64,000 nt of DNA, from contig WRKM01000004.1 of assembly GCA_009778065.1 (NCBI GenBank), positions 1 through 64,000 on the forward strand. Reading direction: 5' to 3'. The stretch is from Oscillospiraceae bacterium. Lineage in GTDB: Bacteria > Bacillota > Clostridia > Oscillospirales > Ruminococcaceae. Below are positions 21,632 through 32,287 of this stretch, one piece after another. Each line of letters begins with the position of its first letter. Positions within the stretch are counted from its first letter, which is position 1. Both the position numbers and the translations under genes were made by a program. Below the pieces are notes generated by a model, which saw only the letters and a program-made list of their open reading frames with translations, searched no databases and was not told where the DNA came from.

Positions 21632-22381
21632 CTATTTTACGGATATAATCGCAACTGTGATATTATCCCGACCGCCGTTATCAAGGGCGTATTCAACAAG
21701 CTTGTCACAAACCTTGTTTATAGGATTATTTATTATTATTTCCGCTATGCTCACATCTTCACCATATGCGTGCAGACCGTCTGAGCAGAGCATCAAAATC
21801 GAATCTTCCTGTAACTCAAGCTCATAATAATCGGGGGTCAAGAACGCCTCCGCGCCGACCGCACGGGTCAGGCAATTACGTTTGGGGTGATTTTTACCCT
21901 CGTCTTCGGTGATTTGACCGTCCTCAATCAACTTATTTATGTATGAGTGGTCCTTAGTAATCTGCTGTATACTGTCGCCGAAGGCGTGATAAACCCTGCT
22001 GTCTCCAACATTTATAATGTACGCTCGTCCATCGTAGACAATTACACTGACACAGGTTGTACCCATGCCGAACATAGTCAAGTCAAACTCGGCTAAATCA
22101 TAAACCAAATTATTTGCCGCTGTCACCGAGGTAATTAAAAGATTGCGAATGGAGTTACCGTTAAGCTCGGTGCGAAATCCGCGTTTAATACGCTCAGAAA
22201 TAAAGTTGACAGTCGTTTCGCTGGCGAAGCTACCCGCATTCTCTCCGCCCATGCCGTCGCACAGAACGACAGCCGCCGCGTTCGGGGTTGACTTTTCGTC
22301 GTCTTCGAGTAGCGAAGCCCAGACCCTGTCTTGATTTTCAGAGCGTTTTTTACCTATGTCTGATTTTGAGAAAACCTTCAT
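21632..22381 (-). CDS. stp: PP2C-type Ser/Thr phosphatase
   Basis: SDIGKKRSENQD, VLCDGMGGENAG, INVGDSRVY, CSDGLHAY, GGRDNITV. Confidence 0.95.
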   Translation of the reverse strand: MKVFSKSDIGKKRSENQDRVWASLLEDDEKSTPNAAAVVLCDGMGGENAGSFASETTVNFISERIKRGFRTELNGNSIRNLLITSVTAANNLVYDLAEFDLTMFGMGTTCVSVIVYDGRAYIINVGDSRVYHAFGDSIQQITKDHSYINKLIEDGQITEDEGKNHPKRNCLTRAVGAEAFLTPDYYELELQEDSILMLCSDGLHAYGEDVSIAEIIINNPINKVCDKLVEYALDNGGRDNITVAIISVK

Positions 22382-22450
22382 AAATTCTCCTAACTAAGGT
22401 TTAAAGTAGCAGACGTTTTTTTCGTCTCACTCGTGTATAATTATAACTTA

Positions 22451-23524
22451 CTATGGTGTACTGCCCACGGCGGCACGCAGCTGTCCGCAGGCGGCGTTTA
22501 TATCCGCGCCGAGTGTTCTGCGTACTGTCACGTTTATGCCTGAGCTTGCCAATCTTTCGTAAAAAGCGTTTGTGTTACGGGATTTTGGATATGCTTGCGT
22601 ATGCGAGGGGTTAATCGGGATTAAATTTACATGCGCTCCGAGCGGTTTTATTAGATTTGAAAGATTGTCGGCATCCTTTGGGCTGTCATTTAATCCGCCG
22701 ATTAAAGCGTATTCAAAGCTGATGCGTCTGCCTGTCTTTTCAAAGTAATTTCGGCACGAGGACATTATTCGTTCTATGCCAAAGGTGTTGTTGACGGGCA
22801 TAATTCGGCTTCTTGTTTCATCATCTGCCGCATGTAGCGAAACCGAGAGAGTAAGACCGAGCTTTAATTCTGCCAGCCTGTCAATTTTATCGGCAAGACC
22901 GCAGGTAGAAAGCGATACATGCCGCAGACTCATATTTCTGCCGTTTTTATCAGAAAGCAGGTTCAAAAATCTCACTACATTATCAAAGTTATCAAGCGGT
23001 TCACCGATACCCATTAATACAAGACTGCCTACATCGGTTATTTCGCTCTCATCGGTACGGCGGTCACGTTCGGTTTCGTAGAGCTGTAAAAGCATTTCCG
23101 AGGGTTCAAGATTTCGTGTAAATCCATACGCACCTGACGCGCAAAAGGCGCATTTCATTTTACAACCCGCTTGTGTTGAGATACATATACTGTGGCGAAA
23201 ATCCCGCCCTCCGTCTTGTCGGTAACGCATGAGTACGGTTTCGATTTTATCACCGCTCAAATCTGAATCAAGCCCATATAGATATTTTACAGTATAATCA
23301 TACTCTGATACAAGCTTTTTTTGTATATTTAGTCGTTTTATACAAAAATATTTTGTTAGCTTTTGACGAAGTTGTTCAGATAGATTCGACATTTCGGAAA
23401 AAGCCACCGCTCTTTTAACATGTAACCAATCAAAAATCTGACGCGCCCGGAATTTTTGTTCTCCCAAAGCGACAATCTCATCTTGTAAATCCGAAAGCGA
23501 AAGGGATAAAATATCTTTTTTCAT
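22451..23524 (-). CDS. rlmN: 23S rRNA A2503 methyltransferase RlmN
   Basis: Radical SAM CKMKCAFCASG; VLMGIGEPLDNFDNVV; RRTLGADINAACGQL. Confidence 0.97.
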   Translation of the reverse strand: MKKDILSLSLSDLQDEIVALGEQKFRARQIFDWLHVKRAVAFSEMSNLSEQLRQKLTKYFCIKRLNIQKKLVSEYDYTVKYLYGLDSDLSGDKIETVLMRYRQDGGRDFRHSICISTQAGCKMKCAFCASGAYGFTRNLEPSEMLLQLYETERDRRTDESEITDVGSLVLMGIGEPLDNFDNVVRFLNLLSDKNGRNMSLRHVSLSTCGLADKIDRLAELKLGLTLSVSLHAADDETRSRIMPVNNTFGIERIMSSCRNYFEKTGRRISFEYALIGGLNDSPKDADNLSNLIKPLGAHVNLIPINPSHTQAYPKSRNTNAFYERLASSGINVTVRRTLGADINAACGQLRAAVGSTP

Positions 23525-24852
23525 AATGTTAGTTGTTGAGCGTCGGGTTTTCTTCTGAATATTGCAACGAAAAAGCCGTCGCCGCCCGTTATATGCGGAA
23601 AGAGATTGTAGCGGGAAGCATCGGGTAAGCCTGACCCGACAGGAACAAAATATGGAGAGAAAACAGGATGTCTTCTTTGGAACTCATCCACGACAGCCTC
23701 ATTCTCGTCAGGATTTAAGGTGCAGGTGGAATAAACTAAAGTACCGTTTGGCTTAACGTAGGCAGCGGCGGTATCAAGGATTTTCTTCTGCTTTTCGGGA
23801 AGAGGCTCCAAGTCCTTCATGGGTCTGTATTTTATTTCGGGTTTACGCCGAATTACACCGAGACCGGAGCAGGGAACATCACATAAAACCGTGTCAGCCT
23901 GCGGGAATGTAGGGTTAAAGATTGTTGAATCGTTTTCAACAACCTTTATTACGTCAAGCCCGAGCCGTTTAGCTCCGCTTTCAATCAAAGCCAACCTTCC
24001 GCCGTAAAGGTCACAGGCGAGCAGTCTTCCGCGATTATTCATCATTTGAGCAAGGGTAAAGGATTTACCGCCGGGAGCGGCGCAGAGGTCTATCACTGTC
24101 TGATTAAAGCCGGGGCGTACTAATTTACAACAAAGCTGTGACGAAATGTCCTGGACGTGGAACATACCCTTGCGATATGCGTCGGAAAGCTCAACGCCCA
24201 TATTATTAACCCGCTCAAGTTCAAGACAGTCGTCAAGAAACGTATTTCTCTTTACAGCAAACTTTTCTTTTAGCAAAGCCGCAATCACGTCATCGGTTTG
24301 AAATCTCAACGTATTTACCCGCAGATAAATCGGAGGTCGCCCGAAAGAGCCTTTAAGGATTTCTAATGTCGACGCCTCACCGAATGTAGCTAACCATTTT
24401 TTTATTAACCACTTAGGGCAGGAATATTCTATAGAAAGTTTTGCATTGTCTTCGAGGTGAATGGTGTTAATTTCCTTACCATCTCGTATAAAATTCCGAA
24501 GAATTGCATTCACGAAGCCCTTTGAATCCTGATTGGCAAGATTTGCGGATTCGTTTACGGCGGCGTTTTCGGGTACGCCGCCCATATAAAGAAGCTGATA
24601 GAAGCCCATGCGTAAAACCTGCACGGTTTCACACGATAGGTTATCAAACTCTATATCCGAGTACTCGCGTATCAGAAAGTCAAGTGTCATCTTCCTTTCG
24701 AGTACGCCATAAAACAGAGCGGCGGCAAAACCTTTATCACGCGGCGATAAATTATCCCTCGAGAAGGTATTGTCTAAGATTATATTGGAGTATGCTCCGT
24801 TTTGTTCCATACGGCAGAGCAACTCAAGCACTGTTTTTCTCGATTGCGTCAT
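23521..24852 (-). CDS. rsmB: 16S rRNA m5C967 methyltransferase
   Basis: NusB-like N-term; DLCAAPGGKSFTLAQ; CDVPCSGLGVIRRKPEIK; YSTCTLNPDENE. Confidence 0.95.
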   Translation of the reverse strand: MTQSRKTVLELLCRMEQNGAYSNIILDNTFSRDNLSPRDKGFAAALFYGVLERKMTLDFLIREYSDIEFDNLSCETVQVLRMGFYQLLYMGGVPENAAVNESANLANQDSKGFVNAILRNFIRDGKEINTIHLEDNAKLSIEYSCPKWLIKKWLATFGEASTLEILKGSFGRPPIYLRVNTLRFQTDDVIAALLKEKFAVKRNTFLDDCLELERVNNMGVELSDAYRKGMFHVQDISSQLCCKLVRPGFNQTVIDLCAAPGGKSFTLAQMMNNRGRLLACDLYGGRLALIESGAKRLGLDVIKVVENDSTIFNPTFPQADTVLCDVPCSGLGVIRRKPEIKYRPMKDLEPLPEKQKKILDTAAAYVKPNGTLVYSTCTLNPDENEAVVDEFQRRHPVFSPYFVPVGSGLPDASRYNLFPHITGGDGFFVAIFRRKPDAQQLTL

Positions 24853-24884
24853 GATTTATATATTCCTTACTTTTTCCTTTTGTT

Positions 24885-25604
24885 TTATCTTCTCCTTGCT
24901 ATCGAGAGCAGTCGTATAAGCTGCGCGAGAGAAACAAGCAGTGCCGCAATATACGTAAGTGCGGCGGCTTTAAGGACTTTCGCCGCGCCTTTTTGCTCGG
25001 TTTTATCAAGAATATCTGCCGCCGCTATGGTTCGGAGGGCGCGGCTCGAGGCGTCAAATTCAACAGGCAGGGTGATAAGCTGAAAAACAGCCGCAAGGGT
25101 GAACGAGATTATGCCTATATTAATCATAATCGTTCCGGGTATGAGCGGCAAAAACATACCGATGATTACCAAAAACATCCATGTTCTGTTTGCTATGCTT
25201 ACTACAGGGAAAATCGCGGAGCGGACTTTTACGGGGACATAATTGTCGGCGTGTTGAATGGCATGTCCGCACTCATGAGCCGCAACGCCGATTGCGCCTA
25301 CTGCCGCGCTGTTGAAGGTACTCTCGGACAAGGCGACGACTTTAGTTCGCGGGTCATAGTGGTCGGTTAAATTTCCGTGTGTAGAATGTACTTCTACATC
25401 GTAAAGCCCGTTGTTGTCTAAGATTTGGCGTGCAATCATATGCGCCGGTATGCCTTTCGCAGAGCGTTTCTTATTATATTTTGAAAATGTCAATTTAACA
25501 TTCAAAGAAGCGAACATAGCAATAATTATAGTCGCCATAACAAGAAGCCACGCCGCATTTGGATTGTCGAGAAAATATTCTAAGGTTTCGGGAATTTTTT
25601 CCAT
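24885..25604 (-). CDS. YugP-like membrane zinc metallopeptidase
   Basis: AAHECGHAIQHADNY HExxH within a multi-TM protein; start MEKIPETLEYF at 25604. Confidence 0.85.
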   Translation of the reverse strand: MEKIPETLEYFLDNPNAAWLLVMATIIIAMFASLNVKLTFSKYNKKRSAKGIPAHMIARQILDNNGLYDVEVHSTHGNLTDHYDPRTKVVALSESTFNSAAVGAIGVAAHECGHAIQHADNYVPVKVRSAIFPVVSIANRTWMFLVIIGMFLPLIPGTIMINIGIISFTLAAVFQLITLPVEFDASSRALRTIAAADILDKTEQKGAAKVLKAAALTYIAALLVSLAQLIRLLSIARRR

Positions 25605-25626
25605 ATTATTTATTTCCTTTCGGTAT

Positions 25627-26538
25627 TTAGTTTCGCACGCCGCGTAAAAACTCCTCTGCACTCATCTTGTTCTTTCCTTCGGGTTTAATTTCGAGCATAC
25701 GCAGAATCTTCATGTCCCCGCATATAATTTCTAAACTTTCTGTTATTGTTCCCGCTTTATGGTTAAAAATATCGCTTTTTTCGATAATTTCGCTTGAAAA
25801 AACCTTTAACCTCTTTTCGCCTAACATACAATAGGCTTCTCCCGTAAGTCCGCGGATAAAATTATAAATTTCAAGCGCGGATTTATTTAGGTCGATTTTC
25901 TTCATTTCTTTTGTAATCATAGGTGCGTAGGTGGCTTCGGCATAGTTTTGCGCTGTCATGTTTTTTATATATTTTTCAGGATTCTCCGCGAACCGAGTTA
26001 TCAGCCGCGCCCCTATTTCTTTTAGTTTATCGTGTAGCTCGCGTGAGTTCATCTCATCGGTTATCTCGCATCTCTCGCTTAAAAACATACCGCCGGTGTC
26101 TATTCCTTCTTCCATTCGCATAATAGTAACGCCGCTTTCTTTATCGCCGCTCATGATGCAGTAATTTATCGGAGAAGCCCCCCGCCAGCGCGGCAATAAC
26201 GAAGCATGGATATTAACACACCCTAATCGCGGAGCGTCTAAAACTATACGCGGTAATATTTGACCGTATGCGGCGACAATAATGATGTCGGGGTTTAATT
26301 CTTTTATAAGTTCAAGACTCTTTACGCTGTCGTCACCCTTTCGCAGGGAAAAAGGCTGTTCGACCCTGAGACCATGCGCAAGGGCATAGCTTTTGACCGG
26401 GGAAGGGTGAATTTTTTGACCTCTGCCGCTCGGTTTGTCCGGCTGTGAAAAGACTAAGGGTATTTCATGCCCCGCTCTGTGAAGCGCGTCAAGTGCGGGT
26501 ACGGCAAAATCGGGCGTCCCCATGAAGATAATTTTCAT
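25627..26538 (-). CDS. fmt: Methionyl-tRNA formyltransferase
   Basis: MKIIFMGTPDFAVPALDAL; VNIHASLLPRWRGASPINYCI. Confidence 0.97.
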   Translation of the reverse strand: MKIIFMGTPDFAVPALDALHRAGHEIPLVFSQPDKPSGRGQKIHPSPVKSYALAHGLRVEQPFSLRKGDDSVKSLELIKELNPDIIIVAAYGQILPRIVLDAPRLGCVNIHASLLPRWRGASPINYCIMSGDKESGVTIMRMEEGIDTGGMFLSERCEITDEMNSRELHDKLKEIGARLITRFAENPEKYIKNMTAQNYAEATYAPMITKEMKKIDLNKSALEIYNFIRGLTGEAYCMLGEKRLKVFSSEIIEKSDIFNHKAGTITESLEIICGDMKILRMLEIKPEGKNKMSAEEFLRGVRN

Positions 26539-26672
26539 ATTCACCATTCCTTCTCGAAGTATATATATAAGTTACCATATTATATCGAATTTGTCAAATT
26601 ATCCCAATGCAGTATACCGCAGAGTCCCCTTAAAATAAATATAGCTGCTTGATTCGAGCATAGCTTTTTTAC

Positions 26673-27197
26673 TTATTCTCTTACTCTTCTTTTCTTTTTC
26701 CTATGCGGTTTTCTCTCTCTTTCGGCTTCGGCTTCCTTTTCATCTACCATTTCGTCGGCGACATCCGGAAAAACCACACCGTTCAGATGGTCGATTTCAT
26801 GACTGATAACAATAGCTAAAAGCTCTTCCGCTTCTTTAGTTTGCGGCTTACCGTAGCGATTCATATACTTTACTTTTATATATTCGGGTCGTTTTACATA
26901 ACCCCACATATCCGGACAAGAGAGACAGCCCTCCATTTCGCGCTGAGTGCCTTCAGTTTGGATTATCTCCGGATTAATTAACTCAATCACGCCATCCTCG
27001 TCCTCGCCGGTGTCTATGACAATCACCCTGCGAAGAATACCTACTTGAACTGCGGCGATTCCCACGCCTTCATGCTTTTGAAGCGTGTCGTACATATCGT
27101 CAAGCAGTACCCACAGCTTGTCGTCAAACGAGATAACTTCTTTTGATTTTTTAGTCAGCGTTTCGTCGGGTAAGGTCAAAATGTTTCTCAGTGCCAA
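26673..27197 (-). CDS. def: Peptide deformylase
   Basis: GVGIAAVQVG, EGCLSCPD, ISHEIDHLNGVVF. Confidence 0.96.
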   Translation of the reverse strand: MALRNILTLPDETLTKKSKEVISFDDKLWVLLDDMYDTLQKHEGVGIAAVQVGILRRVIVIDTGEDEDGVIELINPEIIQTEGTQREMEGCLSCPDMWGYVKRPEYIKVKYMNRYGKPQTKEAEELLAIVISHEIDHLNGVVFPDVADEMVDEKEAEAERERKPHRKKKRRVRE

Positions 27198-27217
27198 TTG
27201 TTAATCTCCTTCCGTAT

Positions 27218-29539
27218 TTATAGTATTTCTCCGTTTATGTCTACATATATCCCCGCATATTTAAAATCGGGGTCACCGTAGGCGGTTTTCAGTGCGTCGG
27301 AAATAACGGAGCGAAAAAGTTTATTATTTTTACATTTTATTATCAGCCTATGTCGGAATTTCCCGCCTATGCGTCCTATACCGCTTTTACCGGGTCCGAG
27401 AACGCGGTAGGGGATTTTTTCGGTTTTCAGAGGGTTTAAGCCCTCTCTTAAAATTTTCAGGAACTTTTTTGCCGCAGTTTCGGAAACATTTTCATCAACC
27501 GCCCAAAACCCGATGAGAAAAATATCGCAAAACGGCGGAAATATTAATGCTTTTCTTACATCTGCTTCCTGCTCGTAAAATTCGGGATAATCCTGCGCCG
27601 CCGCTAAATTTAATACATAGTGGTCAGGCGTGAAGGTCTGTATATACGCTCTGCCTTTTTTGTTTCCGCGTCCTGAGCGTCCTACGACCTGCGTAATAAG
27701 CGAAAAGGTTTTTTCATAACCGAGATAGTCTCCTGCATAAAGAGCTTTGTCGATTGCTAAAACGCCGACTAATGTTATATTCTCGAAGTCAAGCCCCTTT
27801 GCTACCATTTGTGTGCCGACCATTATATCATATTCACCGTTTTTAAATTGTGCGAATTTTGTTTCAAAAGCCGTCTTAGAAACCGTTGTGTCGGCGTCCA
27901 TTCGCAAAAGCCGCGCCTGTGGAAAATACTCTGAAATTTCATCCTCGACTCGCTCGGTTCCGGTTCCGGTTTGATATATATGAGTACATTTACAGTTTTC
28001 ACAGGTATCGGGTTTTGGCGCGCTGTGAGTGCAGTAATGGCATTGAACAGAATTGCTCTTTTTATGATAGGTCAACGGAATTAAACAAATTGGGCAGTTC
28101 ACCGAAACGCCGCATTTTACGCACCTTGCATAGGTGTGATAACCGCGCCGATTAAGCAGTATTAAGCTCTGTTCTCCGCGCTTTAAATTCTCCCCGATTT
28201 CATGAATAAGAATATCGCTGAAATTAGAGTTGTTGCCGTTTTCATGCTCTGTCTTCATATCTACGATATAAACGTCGGGCAGTATGGCTTTACTGTAACG
28301 CTCGTTTAATTCAAAAAGGGAGTACCGTCCGATTTTAGCAAAATGATAACTTTCGATTGAAGGGGTGGCAGAGGCTAAAAGTAAGAGTGCGTTATGATAA
28401 AAAGCTCTCTGCTTGGCAATATTTCGTGCATGATAACGCGGCGAACGGTCAGACTTATAGCTCATTTCACCTTCTTCGTCTATGACAATCATACCTATGT
28501 TTGAGAGCGGTGCGAAGACTGCGCTTCTCGTCCCTACGATTATATGCGCCTCACCTGATTTAATACGCCTGTATTCGTCTGCACGCTGACCTATAGATAA
28601 ATTTGAGTGTATTATTGCGACCTTGTTTCCGAAAAGACTCTTGAAATTTCCTGTCATTTGCGGGGTCAGAGCAATTTCGGGTACAAGCATGACGGCTGTT
28701 TTTCCCTTGCTTAAAGTATGCTCAATCAGCTTGATGAAAACCGATGTTTTTCCGCTACCCGTAATTCCGCGTAACAAGGCGCATTTTGCCTCGCCGCAGT
28801 CGGCAAGCTCCTTCAGACCGTCAAAAACCTTCTGCTGAGCTTCGGAAAACACTATATCGTCCAAGCTCTCCGTTACTTCAAAATCCTTACTCAACGCCCT
28901 TGAAAGTTCGTCGAAGCGTTCTTTGAGTACGCCTTTTTTTATAAGATTTGTTATTACGGCGGATGTAACCCCGCAAATAAGGCAGATTTCCTTTACGCAG
29001 GCAGATTCGTATTCCTCAAGAAGGTTAATCACAGCCTGTTGTTTAGGGGTAAATGAGATTAATGAAAAATCAAAATCCTCGTCAATCTGAACTATTTTTG
29101 AAACATCGCGCTTATAACGTGTTTTAACCGACCCGTCCTCGTCCGAAAGTTTTAGCCCCAAGCCTGCGGGAATTACGGTTTTTACCGCATCAAAATAAGT
29201 ACAGAAGGTGTTTTCTTTAAGCCACGCGACGAGTTCTAACATTTCGCTCGAAAGCAGCGGTTTCTCATCTGCGACAGCACAGATTTTTTTTATTTTAGAG
29301 GGTTCACAGACATCTTCTCGAAGCGAAAAAATCATACCCTGCCGCTTTTTTGACGAATATCCGCGTCCGAAATCTACTATTACGCGCTTTCCCGGAGCGG
29401 CGCGTTCGCGTAGGTCAGCGGGGACTAAATAATCAAACAGCATATCGAACGAGTACAGTGTTTTTTCAACGGCTACCCGCGCTATTAAAACCGATAATTC
29501 CGGTAATGCCGGAAGCTCTGATAATTCTGTATTTTCCAT
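27218..29539 (-). CDS. priA: Primosomal protein N' (PriA helicase)
   Basis: LLRGITGSGKTSVF, DEEGE, Zn-binding cysteines, VGTQMVAKGLDFENITLVGV. Confidence 0.96.
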   Translation of the reverse strand: MENTELSELPALPELSVLIARVAVEKTLYSFDMLFDYLVPADLRERAAPGKRVIVDFGRGYSSKKRQGMIFSLREDVCEPSKIKKICAVADEKPLLSSEMLELVAWLKENTFCTYFDAVKTVIPAGLGLKLSDEDGSVKTRYKRDVSKIVQIDEDFDFSLISFTPKQQAVINLLEEYESACVKEICLICGVTSAVITNLIKKGVLKERFDELSRALSKDFEVTESLDDIVFSEAQQKVFDGLKELADCGEAKCALLRGITGSGKTSVFIKLIEHTLSKGKTAVMLVPEIALTPQMTGNFKSLFGNKVAIIHSNLSIGQRADEYRRIKSGEAHIIVGTRSAVFAPLSNIGMIVIDEEGEMSYKSDRSPRYHARNIAKQRAFYHNALLLLASATPSIESYHFAKIGRYSLFELNERYSKAILPDVYIVDMKTEHENGNNSNFSDILIHEIGENLKRGEQSLILLNRRGYHTYARCVKCGVSVNCPICLIPLTYHKKSNSVQCHYCTHSAPKPDTCENCKCTHIYQTGTGTERVEDEISEYFPQARLLRMDADTTVSKTAFETKFAQFKNGEYDIMVGTQMVAKGLDFENITLVGVLAIDKALYAGDYLGYEKTFSLITQVVGRSGRGNKKGRAYIQTFTPDHYVLNLAAAQDYPEFYEQEADVRKALIFPPFCDIFLIGFWAVDENVSETAAKKFLKILREGLNPLKTEKIPYRVLGPGKSGIGRIGGKFRHRLIIKCKNNKLFRSVISDALKTAYGDPDFKYAGIYVDINGEIL

Positions 29540-29549
29540 TCGACCGCCC

Positions 29550-30161
29550 TTAATCTATTACAGGAGTTCCGCGTTTTACCGAAAGCTTTTCCGCTCTTAT
29601 CACAGCCTTAAAATCTTCCGTTGCTTTTTCGAGGTTTTCATTTATGATTATATAATCGTAGCTTTTTACATACGACATTTCGGTTTCTGCAATGTTTACG
29701 CGCTTTTTTATGGTTTCTTCCGTTTCGGAGCCGCGCTTTTTCAGCCTGCGTTCAAGCTCGTCAAAAGACGGCGGCAGTATAAAAACAAGCACACAGTCGG
29801 GAAAAATCCTGCGTATATTTGCCGCACCCTCGACCTCAATTTTTAAAACAACATCTTTACCTGCTTCAAGCATTTTCGGAATGAAATCCTTAGGTGTACC
29901 GTAATAATTCCCGGCATACTCGGTAAACTCAAGAAGCTTGTCGTTTTTAATCAACTCTTCAAACTCTTCGTGCGTTTTAAAAAAGTAATGAACGCCCTCC
30001 TCCTCGCCTTCGCGGATTTGCCGAGTTGTCGCCGATACCGAATAATGCAAATTTCGGCAGGAGTCCCTTACGCAACCTAAGATAGTATCCTTTCCGCACC
30101 CTGCGGGGGCAGAAACCACAATCAATAAGCCCTTAGAGGTAGGCTTTGCTTTATTACTCAT
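29550..30161 (-). CDS. gmk: Guanylate kinase
   Basis: LIVVSAPAGCGKDTIL; YSVSATTRQIREGEEEGVHYFF. Confidence 0.95.
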   Translation of the reverse strand: MSNKAKPTSKGLLIVVSAPAGCGKDTILGCVRDSCRNLHYSVSATTRQIREGEEEGVHYFFKTHEEFEELIKNDKLLEFTEYAGNYYGTPKDFIPKMLEAGKDVVLKIEVEGAANIRRIFPDCVLVFILPPSFDELERRLKKRGSETEETIKKRVNIAETEMSYVKSYDYIIINENLEKATEDFKAVIRAEKLSVKRGTPVID

Positions 30162-30414
30162 CTTCAACACCTCCAAAAGCCGAATTTGACGTAAACCCTT
30201 TTATATGCTTTGACGACAGGATTATATGTCCGCTGTCCATGATGAAAACCGTGCGGGTTTTCTTACCGCACGAGGCGTCAACAACGGCATTTTTTTCCCG
30301 CGCAGTACTGACCATACGTTTAGCGGGTGCGGAATCCGCGCTGACAGCGGCGACCACCCTTGCGGGGTTTATGGCGTTACCGTAGCCGATATTCAAAAGA
30401 TTAAGATACTCCAT
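30154..30414 (-). CDS. remA: RemA/DUF370 family regulator
   Basis: MEYLNLLNIGYGNAINPARVVAAVSADSAPAKRMVSTAREKNAVVDASCGKKTRTVFIMDSGHIILSS; syntenic with gmk. Confidence 0.9.
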   Translation of the reverse strand: MEYLNLLNIGYGNAINPARVVAAVSADSAPAKRMVSTAREKNAVVDASCGKKTRTVFIMDSGHIILSSKHIKGFTSNSAFGGVEDE

Positions 30415-30567
30415 AGACAGACCTCGTATACAATAATATGTAATTATAACATATTCCGGCAAGAAAAGCAAATTATAAAACCAAAATTTCGCCAAAAAAT
30501 CATTTTTGTGACAAAAGTAATTATAAAAACCTATATAAAGACAATAGGATAGGCAAAATGTTACTTT

Positions 30568-31137
30568 TTACATTAACGTATGCTCTAAAAAAATCTTCAG
30601 CCCTATACCAATCAAGATAATTCCGCCTAATATCTTTGCTCTGCCGCCGAGAAGGACGCCGAATCTTTTTCCTAAAAACACACCCATAAAGCTTAAAACG
30701 AATGTCGTAATACCGATTATGGCGATACAGGGCAGGATACCGAAGCCCTCTATTCCCATGGAAATAAACACAACACCCGCAACAAGAGCATCAATACTTG
30801 TCGCAACCGCCTGTGCTATCAGTGAATTAAAAGGGATGCTCACGGCTTCACTACTCTTGCTTTTTTTAAACAATTCGTCAAACAGCATTTTCGCGCCTAT
30901 AAAGCCGAGGAATATTAGTGCGACATAATGGTCAACACTCTTTATAAAAACCTCGAAAACCGTACCGAGCAGAAATCCGATAAGCGGCATAACAGCTTGA
31001 AAAATACCGAAGGATGCGGCAATTTTCAATGCATCGATTCGGGATATTTCTTTAAAGGACAAACCGTTTGTCACCGAGACCGCGAAAGCGTCCGCCGATA
31101 AGCCTAAACCAATAATAAAAATTTGTAAATAGGGCAT
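30568..31137 (-). CDS. mntP: Manganese efflux pump MntP family
   Basis: LGLSADAFAVSVTNGL...ATSIDALVAGVVF, multi-TM. Confidence 0.9.
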   Translation of the reverse strand: MPYLQIFIIGLGLSADAFAVSVTNGLSFKEISRIDALKIAASFGIFQAVMPLIGFLLGTVFEVFIKSVDHYVALIFLGFIGAKMLFDELFKKSKSSEAVSIPFNSLIAQAVATSIDALVAGVVFISMGIEGFGILPCIAIIGITTFVLSFMGVFLGKRFGVLLGGRAKILGGIILIGIGLKIFLEHTLM

Positions 31138-31138
31138 T

Positions 31139-32272
31139 TTATTCTCTCTTTTGACTTAATAGAGGCGAGTATTTCGCCCGAAATTCCGAGAAACAACCAT
31201 TACTGACAGCCTCTCCGATTTTCTCCATAAGCGTGTTATAAAAATAAAGATTATGCAAGACTGCGAGCCGACCTGACAGAAATTCCCCTGCCTTAAAAAG
31301 ATGCCGTATATAAGAGAGCGAGAACTTTCGGCAAACGGGGCAGTCACACTCAACGTCGATAGGATTATCGTCAGTCTTATATTTTTCGTTTTTGATATTG
31401 GTGACACCCTGCCATGTGAAAACCGTACCGTGACGGGCGTTTCGGGAGGGCATGACACAGTCGAACATATCAATTCCGCGGGCGACAGCCTCTATTATAT
31501 TAGCCGGCGTCCCCACGCCCATTAAATATCTCGGCTTATCGACGGGCATTTCGGGTACGATATAATCTACGACCTCGTACATAATCTCAGTCGGTTCGCC
31601 GACAGCTAAACCGCCTATTGCGTAGCCGTCAAGCTCAAGCTCAGATATTTCACGCATATGAGCAATACGTAAATCCTTGTAGGTTCCGCCTTGATTTATT
31701 CCAAACAAAAGTTGATTTTTATTTAAGGTGTTTTCAAGGGCGTTAAGACGGGTGAGTTCATCTCTACAGCGAATGAGCCAACGGGTAGTTCTGCCGGCGG
31801 AATCCTTAACATATTCATAAGCCGCGGGGTTTTCTACACATTCGTCAAAAGCCATAGCTATTGTTGAGCCTAAGTTTGATTGAATCTGCATACTCTCTTC
31901 AGGACCCATGAAGATTTTTTTTCCGTCTATATGCGAGGAAAAGTAAACACCCTCTTCTTTTATCCTGCGGAGCTTGGCAAGTGAAAATACCTGAAAACCT
32001 CCCGAATCGGTTAAAAGCGGCTTGTCCCAGTTTGTAAAAACGTGAAGACCGCCCATTTTACGAATAATCTCATCTGACGGGCGAATATGAAGATGATAGG
32101 TGTTACAAAGCATCACGCGGCATTTTATTTCATCAAGGTCGAGTGCGGAAATTCCGCCTTTTATTGCGGCAGACGTCGCCACGTTCATAAAAAAAGGCGT
32201 CTCAATTTCGCCGTGGACGGTTGTTAATCGCCCTCGACGCGCCTCGCCGTCTGTATTGGTCACTTTAAACAT
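31139..32272 (-). CDS. tgt: Queuine tRNA-ribosyltransferase
   Basis: LLTDSGGFQVFSLAKLRRI; GINQGGTYKDLR; GVGTPANIIEAVARGIDMFDCVMPSRNARHG; CDCPVCRKFS. Confidence 0.97.
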   Translation of the reverse strand: MFKVTNTDGEARRGRLTTVHGEIETPFFMNVATSAAIKGGISALDLDEIKCRVMLCNTYHLHIRPSDEIIRKMGGLHVFTNWDKPLLTDSGGFQVFSLAKLRRIKEEGVYFSSHIDGKKIFMGPEESMQIQSNLGSTIAMAFDECVENPAAYEYVKDSAGRTTRWLIRCRDELTRLNALENTLNKNQLLFGINQGGTYKDLRIAHMREISELELDGYAIGGLAVGEPTEIMYEVVDYIVPEMPVDKPRYLMGVGTPANIIEAVARGIDMFDCVMPSRNARHGTVFTWQGVTNIKNEKYKTDDNPIDVECDCPVCRKFSLSYIRHLFKAGEFLSGRLAVLHNLYFYNTLMEKIGEAVSNGCFSEFRAKYSPLLSQKRE

Positions 32273-32287
32273 AAAACACTTTACCGC

